From: Prostheceraeus crozeri
Lineage: Eukaryota > Platyhelminthes > Polycladida > Euryleptidae
Assembly (NCBI GenBank): GCA_907163375.1
Contig: CAJQUW010010344.1
Location: 165,086 to 229,085 of the forward strand
Direction: 5' to 3'
DNA: 64,000 nucleotides
Shown here: positions 29,601 to 41,600 of the stretch, piece by piece
Position numbering within the stretch: the stretch's first letter is position 1
How the letters are laid out: each line of letters opens with the position of its first letter
Position numbers and translations under genes: made by a program
The notes under the pieces: generated by a model
Database searches by the model: none
What the model was told of the DNA's origin: nothing
What the model saw: the letters and a program-made list of their open reading frames with translations, nothing else

Positions 29601-32600
29601 TGAAGAGCTTCAAAGACAAGTTAGATTTTGCGAAGTGGCATACTTGATAGTTCTTCACTTCTCTTGCAGCTACTTGTGATAATGCAAATTGCCTGGAAAT
29701 AAATTGGCAAATGAATAAATTAAGTGCCAATGACAAACTTTCCCTTGTTTCACAGAAGCGAGATAGTGAAAAGAAGAGTCGGTTGAATCTTAAGAAGTTG
29801 TTGAGAGCGGCGTAGATGACAAGAGCAGCAGATATCATATTGTTTTTTGTCAGTCTCGTTATTTCATTATTAAACCCGTCTATTCCATAGCATTTGTTTT
29901 ACTCACGTACGTTGAACTTTTACGAGCTCCATTTTCGCTCTACATATTGGATAGTTAACACTGATTAAAGATGAAGAACTAACTTCGAGAAAAAAATACA
30001 GACTTTCAATGACAATCTCGATGAATCATTAACAACTGTGACACGGAGCTCGCTAGGCCTGCCGTGGAGATCGATATCCATGGAGATAGCGGTGGATGGA
30101 TATCGAATCTTGGGATATTCATGGATATCGTGGTGATTTTTTAAAGCGAATATTTCTAAAATTGCTGCTGAAATACTTTCAAATGCATTATTGAAGAAAT
30201 TATGTTTTCTCAAATGTTAGCTAATTCAACATAATAGAGAAGCATCACAAAACCTCTAATGAGCTCAATATGATAATTTGCTTCGACTTGTGGCCGCATC
30301 AGGCATGTGAAAGAACTTGGAATGAAGTTGGGCGTCTACTGAAGTCTACTTTTTGACAGTCTCCTCTCTACGATCGCACGGCATTTTTTATATTCTAGAA
30401 ACTACAGGTATTTTGACAGCTTGCAAAACTACTTTAGGAATTCTTGATGCATGATGTGAATATAGATACATAATTCCTCGAATCCAGAGTATATTATATT
30501 ATTACTAAAAAGGCCCGTTCTTACGCCTGCCAATTTGTTCTTAGCTTAGTGCCTCGCTCTTTAGAAAAAATAATTTGCAAAAATTTCATGGTCCGATCAC
30601 TCTTGAAATGAATTGTTGTCGGTTTACACTATGAGATAAAGACAATACAATTGTTATTGTGACTTTCAAATGAACAGGCAGCAACCTTCAATGAATACCT
30701 TGTGAAGAGGTATGTCGCATTGCCTTGCAGATTGGAGGCCTGACTTTACTCGCTGCAGGTGTTTACACGGCAAAATTTGGAATCGGGACTACTGCTCGGT
30801 TTGTTGAATCAAGAATAGGTAAACCGTCGCTCGTTCGGGAAACTTCTCGACTTAATGCAACCGACCTCCTCAAGCATCCTTTCACGGTGAGATTGACATG
30901 TATTATATTCGGGTGTTATGTAGTTTTTTTAAAAAAGTTCTGGATCATTTGCTTTCTCATTTAGAATTTGTACCCAAACTTCCAAAAGGTCAAATTATAT
31001 TATCTTATTGGGAAATTAAGACATAGTTCCTTATTGGATAGCCTTTTTTGTAAAAAAATAGCTTATTTAATTCAATGTCCATTTTCAGATTGTAGGCTTT
31101 TGAAATGCGCCTGCCCAGAATATATTATTATACCTGAATGTACGTTATAATGCATTGAAACAAGCCAAATTAGCTGATATCTTGCTCTAGAACAGTGGTT
31201 GCCAACCTTCTAATGTCTCAATACCACGTGAAATTCTTTTTATGTTAGGAAAGATATAATTCTTTTTTATTTCAAAGAAATTCATTTTTTTATTCGTTTT
31301 CTGTGATGAGATTTTCTAAACGGGGTGGTGCAGATGATGCAATGATTGAATGCATGTGCACGTTCAACCGGTGCAGTAGAAAATTTGATTTTATAAAGCA
31401 AACTCAGGTAATTTGAAAATCTATGCTACGGGAAATCGATCTCTGAAGATCACGTAGATATCTACATGAATGCTGTTTCAAGGATCTGTGTCAAATATCT
31501 ATGATCAAATGCAGTTTGCGCATCGTTTTTGAGAAACATGGCCTATATTATTTGTGAATTCTTTTTTACTGCCAAAGTTGAATGTAAATTTCCATTCCTT
31601 TAGCATTTTCAAAACACGTGATTTTGGCTTCCTGAGCTTCAAGCATAATCTAAAATGCATAGTTTTGTTCTGTTGATTTCTACCTATCGGTCGCCCAAAA
31701 TAGGCTTATTTCATTGCATCGCCTGTCGCATTGATATCTAAATAGCCTATTACAAGGTTTGATGCGAAGAGATGAAATCTATGCGCAAGACAAATCCTCG
31801 TCTTTCGAGACCATGAAAAGTGATAGATTGCATCGAATTTTCGCGTCGATCTAATTTTCTTCTTAAGCTGACCAACACTTTTCCTTATAGATTTGGTTTG
31901 TGACATGAATAAATTAAATTATCATTATGATACTGATATAGCCTACTTCGGACAGGTTATCGCGTACCATCTGATGAGCCTTCATGTACCACTACAGGTA
32001 CGCGTACCACAGGTTGGGAACCTCTGCTGTAGCATATCGATTTTGTACTTCAATGTTAAAATCATCCAAGCTTTAAGCAGATGCTGCATTACGATAAGTT
32101 GCACTATCATTGACAATTAAGTTATCTTGGTTGTCTTGAATTCACTGCAATCCATGACAAAAATACGATAGTCAACTCATGTGATGTCATCACGTCAGTC
32201 AAATATTTTTAAGATGTAATTTTTGTGATGTTAATCGTACGAGTAAGTGAACAAATTAAATGAGTGGTTTGAAATTAGGATAGAAATAATTGGCGAGTTA
32301 GAACCATAAAAACGATTGTGGTAAGCAGCGAATAACCTCCCCCAAACTTGGATAGGCTCCTCATCATGTTGCTGGCTCTATGCATGATTTCTATGTCTTG
32401 TTTTTGATTTTTTTGTGTGTAGAGAGCGTGTACATGCACATAAATTCCCTCAGGAAATGGTCATTTTACAAACTATCCAGTGCTTTATCGCATATGTTTC
32501 TGTTAATCTTGGTTTTGCTTGATTCAGAATGTATTTCTGTATTCTCATATTCTGTAATGCAGTTAAATATTTTGATAACTCTATGCCTACACCATATGCA

Positions 32601-35600
32601 GTAAGAAATTTTACAACTATGACAATCTTCTCAAGATGAAGGTTGAAAAACCGGTCGCCATGTACATACTACTGACCTAATTCATAGGCGAATTACTCGG
32701 TGGTATTCCGTTAACCATGCTCTAGGTTCTTTTGACTTCAATAATAACAAAAAACAGTAATTTCTGATTGATGAAGATTTTAGCATGGAGTACAGCCTAG
32801 GGTCAGATTAGTAGGCTTGTAGGTGTCGTTCGTGCCAGATTTTTGATTTGAAATACAACCGGATTGGACCAGGCCGGGTGGTCGATTTGATGGACGCCGG
32901 GGCTCTACCCGAAGCCAGATATTCGAATGGATAGACCAGGGAAGCGGAGCCAGTCGGCCCGAACATGTGTCCCGGGAATCAGTATTAAGTGACCACATCT
33001 GGCTTGTGGTTTGCATATGGCTCTGCTCTTTCTCAACACCGTAATCAGTGCCTAAAGATAAGTGTAATATTTGTCTATTCACTATTCGGCGTAACACTTA
33101 ATATTTTGCATTGCAGAAAATATACGAAAATTTGGCGTAACACTGTTAATATTTTGTATTTGGAGAAAATAGGCGAAAGCATGCAAAGTTTCTAACCAAC
33201 AAAACAATCGAAAATGCGGAAAATGAATCGAATACATTGCTTTGTGAATCTATTTCGCCTTTTCAGTAATTTTGTTGATAAGCAGTTTTGCCTATTTTTC
33301 GTCTGCAATGTAGTTACTCGAGTCATGATCGAAACTTGCCTATAAGCATAATTAAAGTAGTTTATTATCTCCAACCCGAACCAGTGAGGAGAAAATGATC
33401 GCAGCTATGCCCGGAAATGGCCATGCCCGTACCCAGGTACCCGGCCGATCCCGTAGTAGCTCCCATAATCTAACCAAAATCGCTTTCTTTTACTACTTGT
33501 CGATTACAAGACTAAGCTTGACAAAACCATCAGCATTCACTATTTTAGAAATTGTTCATTTGATTCTCATTTTCACTTGTTGGATAAGCAATCGAATTTA
33601 GTTGTGTGTTCAATGATAAAATCCCCTTTTGATTTTCCAACCGTTGTATTTATGCTCTATCACATTCAAATGCACAAAAGTGGTAAAAATGCACGTCTAC
33701 GTAACAGCAGATGTATGACCTACTATAGTCCACACCAATTAAATAGAAATTAGTTATTGCAAATAGATGGAAATTATATCATCATTCCTTCAGATTGCCT
33801 CAGATATTTTGCTATTCCCTAGAAATGTCGTATTTATATCACGTAGATTGTCTTACTATCAGCTCAATGCTAAGAAGCGAAATTATGAAACGAATTTGCG
33901 AAATTTTGCTTTAAAATTTGATTTTAGCCAATTTTGAACACTTCTGCGATCTACCACGCCTTATGTACTCTTTTTACTAATAATGTACATAATTACGAAA
34001 TTTGCTTTCTTCTTTTGCATAGACCGTACGTCGGATGATGACGAAACCAGAAGACGCTTTGAAAGGAATTATTCTCAAGGTAATTGATTGGGTGCGGTAG
34101 CTTTGTATGGTTTTGCCAATTTTGCTGGAAACATTCGATTTTCGTGTTCACGAAGGTAATAGAAAGGGCGTGTCTCCACCACATTCATGTAAGGAAGTCC
34201 TGCTCTCATATTTTCATACGGCTTCGTGTTATATCCTGTGATTTCAATGACACAGAGTCGGTTTGTATCTATGTTGTCTCTTGAAAACAATATGAACAGA
34301 TGGAAAATAGATGTGGGAGTGCTATTTCAACGGTGTTCTTGACGAATGACCATATGTTTCGGTAAGCAATAGGGCAAAAATACATCGTTTCGAGGCACAT
34401 TTCCTTTTGTAGAGATTTCTTGACATTTTACGGTGATTCATTCGCAAAGATAATAGAATCTTTTTGCATCAGTCGCTTTGTAGTCCATTGAAAGATGAAA
34501 AGTCAGTGAGATGGGAACTTTGAATTAGATTCATATTTTCACTTTCGATTCCGAAGCTCTCATTCGAATATTATCGTTGTGTTGTGAAGTGCATAGAGGC
34601 GCTTTTATAATGAATGGTGAGGAGCATACATATTTCTAAACTTAATTCAAGTATCTTTGCTCTGAATCGAAGTATTAAGATGAGTTTATATTTTCCCCGA
34701 GAGGATATCAATATGAACTCATAGACATTTTCCAACTTTAGAAAATTCTCTGTGCAAATATCACAATTTTTGTAATATTAAAAACTGATATTAAGATAAA
34801 ATGGGACTTAATGAAATGCAACAACTTTCGCTGCACTTGCAACGCCTAAACGCTCCCTGCTGTCACCCGCTTTAATACTTTGCCGCTAAGAAACAGCCGC
34901 AGGAAGATGCGTTGAACTATATAATGAAGTATAGCAGCCTTGCGCAGATGTACAAAGTTTTCGATTGCTATCCAGCAATCATCGTCAGGTACTAAAAACT
35001 AGGGTTAGTAGAAGCTTAAAATATAAGGAATTTGAAAATGAGGACAATGATATGTATGACATGAAAATGAAATACAAGTGTATCATAACATGACTAGCCA
35101 GGGCATCTTCCAAGTGATATTATATCGCTTTTCAGAGTGGAATACAGTGTCTTTATCAATTGCCGTTATTGAATTATTGAATCGCAATAAATGATGACAA
35201 TCACAAGATCAAAGTTGAACTGCCCTAGAGCTATAAATAAATAAGAACTCAAAATATGCTTATTTTTTAGTTCAATATATAAATAGATGTGCATGCAAGC
35301 GGTTTCCTCTCATGTTGGAATTAAACTAGATTCAATAAAAGTGATTTTCTGTGTTCGACTCTTCTCATGTTTTTGTGGTAATTTACTTCATCTTCCAAGA
35401 ATTTGAAAAAGGAATTCACTTTGATCCTTTCGCGCTCTTTATCAACAAAGGCTTCTATAGAGTGATACAAGACAATTTCTCATCGAACTCATTTTCTCTA
35501 TCAACGTGGTGTTGATCTAGCATATTCAACGCCAACTTGGATGATGGAGAATCAAAATGAATGTACAACGCTTGGTGGCAGGAGATTAAAATCCTAAGTG

Positions 35601-38600
35601 AATTATTACATTCACAATACGTAACAGAGAATTTCTTTAAAAAGTTGTTGAATTATGTCATAGTCCAAATATATACGTCTGTTAAGTGACCAGCTATTTA
35701 TACAGAGTAAAGCTCATGTAAGAACTTCATCATGAATGGCTTTACAAATGAAAGCTATGTCGCGTATGTACTGAAGGGTGTGGATGTCGGATAGATTTCT
35801 ATGTCTTACAAGGACATCAATTTTGAATTGTCTGCTACTACTAAGATAAAATAGCATACACACACGAGTTTGAGTGTGTCTTCAACGAACAGATGCAAAG
35901 TTATCATATCATGAACAGATCTCTGATCCTCGGGACTCATTCTTGGAAGTGTTTAGATGCATGCAATTAAATTGAAAGTTCTGTAGTCGTCAAAAACTGC
36001 TTCTACATCAGCTTAATTGTGGTTAATACAGTACAAGTATTGGAAGGAGAAAAGTTAGAGATCGCTAATGAATAGCTGGTGGAGTTTATCCATACTAATA
36101 TAAAGAATTCTATGTTCTTAATTGAAAATTTAAAACAATTGAACATAGCAGATAGCTGTAGCACGTTCATCTCTTTGGACGTTATTAATTTGTATCCTAG
36201 CATTCAAATAAAACACGGCATTCAAATTGTGTCAAACTTCCTAAAAGAACACTGGGACAAAATCGACACTTTTTCCCTTACTTATGATGACGTACATAAC
36301 TGTCTGAAATTCATCTCTTATAATTATCACATAAAATTCAATAACGTAACCTACCGTCAAATAAAAGGTTGCCCGATGGGAGCTCGATTCTCGCCACCAT
36401 TCGCCATAATCTACATGTACCATCTAGAACAAAAGGCTCTTGAAATTCTAAAAAATGATTTCAGTATAATTCCCCAATATTACGGTAGAGACATAGACGA
36501 CATAATCACGGGCCCATTTAAAACGAGCGATGCTCACAGTATCAACATTATCAACACCGTATTCAACTCGGTGTCACCAGACATAAAATTTACGATAGAA
36601 GTCCCTAACGAGGCTGTTTTGAATTTTTTAGATGTTAGCATTGGGATAAGCAATAATAGCATCAAATATAAATGGTACGTAAAAAACATGCACTCCGGCA
36701 AATCTCTAAATAAAGACAGCTGGTTGCCTCACCATGTCAAAACCAACTATATTAAAAATAGCCAAAATGATGTCGCCAGGAAATGCTCCGACCAAAGCAA
36801 AAAAGACGAAGCTCTCTCAAAACTTAATCATAGATTCAAAAAGAACGGCTTCACTAATCGTGAGATAGCCACTAAATCGAGTAATAAAACTAAAATAAGT
36901 AACAATGACTTTGTTCCCTGTAAGATAAATTTTATAAGTGATACGTGTAATCGCAAACTAAATAAATTGATAAAACAGTGTGATCTACCGATCGAACTCA
37001 TTAGTAAACCTGCTCCTACTCTTCAATCAGTTGTTAAAAATAAACAAGAAAATAATAAGCATAGTGACTGTCGCCTCTGTGCGTTACTTCCGAATAATTT
37101 CGCTTGCTCGGACCGTTTCCTAGTCTATAGATTTAAATGTAATTTATGCAGCGATTTTTACATCGGTCAGACTAACCGTCCGTTTTATAAAAGGTACAAC
37201 GAACACAGGCGTGATTTAGATAATAAGAATAAAAGAAATGCACTTTATGAACATGGTTTGAAGAATCACGATATGTGACATTAACATGTCTAATTTTGAT
37301 CTTGATATTATTGACAGAAGTAAAAGTGCTATCGATTGCAGGTTGACTGAAGCTCGTCTCATAAAGACACTTCGACCTCCCATTAACCGGAAATATGAGC
37401 TCCCACAGTTTTAACAGCATTCAAGAACTCCACTTCATTGCCATGTATTTAACACGCTGTGTCATACTGCCTTTTTTAGTCTTGGCCCTTAGAAGTGTCC
37501 GTGGCAAGAAGCGCCGGCCGTTTGCGAACGAGGATTGTAAATTATTTTATTTTATTTCGGTCATTGTAAAAGAAGGAGAGAAACTCAAAATGAAGATTTG
37601 TTGATTACCTCAGCACGTCAACAAATATAATTCTCTGCGGAACTCGGGCGTGGATAGTTTCTACATAGCATTTGACCTCGCAACATTTATATGTCCACCA
37701 CTCATTGGAATTGGGCAGCTCAGAGGTCTTAATCATATGATTGTATCTTATCAGCTTTCCGCGCGCTGGAAATGTATGTATTTGGATCCACTTCTGTGAA
37801 CCTATACGTGAAACACAACAAAGAACATTACATGAGTTATAGTCGTACATCAGCTATTAATCAGTTGCGTTAATATATAATGCAGCACACCATTGACCAG
37901 CGACGGTTATCCTAACTGAATATACACCCAATTTTCGGATGACTGACCACCATCCACCTTCAGGGTGGGGACAGCAAAATCTGATCTTTATTGATGTGCT
38001 ATATCTGAGAAAATGGGTCGTTGTGCAACTGCTACCGTTATGGATCATGGCGTGTAAAGTATTTGTTGCATTGTCGAAGAATTTGAATCCAGCATTCAAA
38101 ATCTGATCTGAAAAAATGGCCTTGATCATGAATTTGCATATTTTGCTTCTCTGTACTCAATGCACACTTGTCCACTGACTCAGCAAATGCCATCCCTAGG
38201 GAAAAGCATCGAATATCGATGTTTACCTCAAATGAAATTCTAAACGAATAAAACTTTAATTTCGTCTCCTCTGTGCAATTATCTAATTGACGACTTAATT
38301 CGATTGTTGCTTGCTCAAGTGGCAAAACCACATGGTAACTCGGAATTATTGGCAGTTATCAATATTTAATGCCTAGTCGGTAAAATTCAACAATGTTTAT
38401 AAACAACTTCGTTGACAGGAATGTGCAGATGGTAGACATTTTCAATGGTTCACAACAGTGCATCGATGTTGAAGGCTAGGTCGGCTGTCCAACCACCGAA
38501 TGACCTTTTCTACGCCAGCATTCACGACATATGTGGTGAATCAATCGAAAGTGCAGCATAAGGTCGCTTTCATACTATGACATTCTCTCTTCGACACGTC

Positions 38601-41600
38601 TTATCTAGAATAGATAGCATTGAAGGATTCCTTCTCGTTGTATCTAGTAATTGTTAGCGGAAAATTCATGCACGGACAGATCATCGTTCGGAAAATTCAT
38701 CTGTGTAAATTAAGCAATTGTACAAAGGTATTCATTCCTAAATTCACAATTTTCTGTGAAATGTGAATTGTCAGGCATGTTTTAATGATTCATTATATGC
38801 CACATGCTCATTGATTACCTACGTAATCTCACATCCCTATCTGAAAATTGATAACTTAGACTCTTCAGTTAGATAAGCGAAGTTACTGTTCTTAGAAGAG
38901 GGATAAGGGACAGAGCTGGGAATGTTTGCACTGTTCACAGCTGCTTATGGGAGGTCATTCATCACCTTTCATCTGCATCTAACCTGCCTGTTGCCAAACC
39001 TAATACCTTCTGACGATGACCAAGGAGCTGGTTGATATATACTTAAGTTAGCAGCAAAAAAGAAGAGCATTTTACAAACATTTAGGTGCCTAATTTATGA
39101 TTTATAATTACTTAGCTCGCGAATACATGAATACCCATTTTTCGGGGGATGAGGCTATCTGGAAGAGTTACCAACACCACAGGGAAAGACAAATAGTCTA
39201 CTTTATGATATACTGACGTGTTCAACCAACTTAAAACAATTTTGATTTCAACATCTAAATATTCAGTTGACTTATCATTATCACCACTTCTTTCGGCCCT
39301 GAGGTTACTAGGATATATTTTGGGAAGTAGAATTTCAGAATGACGATAGTTTATTTATTAATCGATAGAGCGATATGTACTCGACAACAATCTTGCAAGC
39401 CCGGGCGTCGACGAAGACACCAGCCAGGAAGAGGTTGGTGTCGTCAAAGGAAGGACGACACCGACCTCTTCCTGACTGGTGCCTTCGGCGACACCTTGCA
39501 CCGTGTCCTCCTCACGGAAGAACAGCGAGGGCGTCAGGGTCTTCGGGAGGTTCACGAGGGGATTCGGTTCGCAAAATCTACAGTGTCGCCCTTCATGAAG
39601 ACTGCTGCACGAGTATCTGCTGACGCTACTCCGGTGGGTTTGGAACCAAATTCAGACATGATAGATAACGAAGGTGAACATGAAAATGACCCTTTTGCCA
39701 AGGAGTTAGAGAGGATGAGAGGGCAAAGGGACTAAAGAAAACAACTGTCAGTCCGATAAAAGAACTGATCGCCGAGATGGAGACGATGGGACGGTTGAAA
39801 GCCAAGGACGCATGGGAGCTAATTGGGATGTACCCTGAAAACATTGTAAATTAACAACAATGAGATTAAATGAACGATAGATCAGATTGCCATGCAAAAG
39901 ATGTGCGGCTGGTAGGATTCGAACCTACGACCAAGATTAACTAGACCTGTGGTCTAACCAACTGAGCTACGAGCCACTTTCGCGACTCTGTCAATTGGCA
40001 GGAGCTAACTCCAAAAGGTAGCTTAACTTGTTTCGTATTTCCCTCCTACGCAAGTCTGTCGAGCGCCTCTCCTCGGCATTACATTTTCTTTTATCCATTC
40101 TGTAGATCCATGGCACAGGATTTTGTAAATGCCACCCTTTTCCTCCGCACTATTTGGGAGCGAAACTGACATCCTCATTCGTTTATTATTAACTGCTAAA
40201 AATGCAAAATTTCATGATATTTCTGTTTTCCTTCGGTGTCGGTGTCGTGCAGTCCGAAAACCGGTGTCGGGCTCGAGTTCGGTGTCGGTTGCAAAAGACA
40301 GCATCACATCGCAGCCCTGTTGCTAACAAAACTTCTAATTCGCAATGCGCTAAAACAAATCCGCTAGTAAAGGGCTAGAATTACCTCCCATCGGAAGGAC
40401 TCGAACTTGTTTGAAAAAGTGACGTATACTTCTGACACAATTTATTGATTAGCTTCTTTCAACTTAACAATGTGAAAACAACCGTAACTATCATAAACTT
40501 TTCATAACAGAAAATGATTTATTACAACCAACACATATTTCCTTGAAGTGGAATTGAAAATAATATCAACTGCTCGTAGATACAAATAAATGTGAGATAA
40601 CCTGTTGTTGGTTCAGAGTCCTGCACTGTACATAGTCGAAAAATCAAAAACCTGTACAGAAAAAGCTCAATTTGAACTCAAAAGAAACTCAGTGGAAGAT
40701 TTGACGCTCCAGAAGAAATTTGCAAATTTTGCAAATGCTGTCACAATAAGTCGCAAAATTAGATCTTTTGACTTACACAAGGCTTTATTGAGCATAATAG
40801 CAAGACTTTTCATGGTACATTCACGGACTCCTGCGATGAAGGGAAACTTGAAAGGTTCTTCATGTAGCTTTGGAATCCAATGAAACACAAAAGCAGTACA
40901 ATACACGCCGTCTTGTTCTTTTTTAGTTTCTTGGTATGCGCAAATCGGCTTGGGGCGAATTGTAGTCCAATACCTAATCTACTTTCTAGGCATTCTTCGG
41001 TTTTTCTGAAAGCGAAATGTAGCATTATGGTTTGTAGGAATTTACTCAATTAGGAAGCTATGGCGGAATTTATTGACTCCGTTCGTGAAGATCGTCGAAA
41101 TCAAGTGGATTAGAGAATAATTTGGATGAAGCGACAAAAAACTGTTTCTCCTCCTCTGGCAAACAAAACATTGCTTTTTTAGATGTACTTCTGTTTAACT
41201 GACTCTTTCAAACAATCTGATTGTATGGAGACTGGCGCCAATCTATTGTCTGTGTAGATGGCATTATAAGAAGTTTTCGTCTGCTGATTTGTCCCGGTTC
41301 CAAATTTAATGGAATTATTTTCGCATACATGTTTTCAATGCAGTCACCACACAGTGTAACGGAAACCGGTCACTTGCACACTATTTTTTTTCTTGATTGC
41401 AGCCAGAATTAGAAGCAAGATTGAGGGAAGTTTCCATTGCAACTCGGCATACTCGCTCCAATCGAGGCTTCTATAGGAACGTTCTGATGTGCGGACCTCC
41501 GGGAACTGGTAAGACGATGTTCGCCAAGAGTCTAGCCACACACTCGGGCATGGACTACGCCATTATGACGGGTGGCGATGTCGCCCCTATGGGCAAGGAT

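Noticed and set aside
35000-35010. CTAGGGTTAG as a telomeric insertion mark for Penelope
   Set aside because: Only one telomere-like word is present, which is expected by chance.
36241-36423. Minus-strand frame inside the Penelope RT
   Set aside because: Shadow of the plus-strand RT, which carries all motifs.
40380-40420. B-box-like GTTCGAGTCC on the minus strand as a tRNA
   Set aside because: No T stem, A box or acceptor stem can be formed around it.
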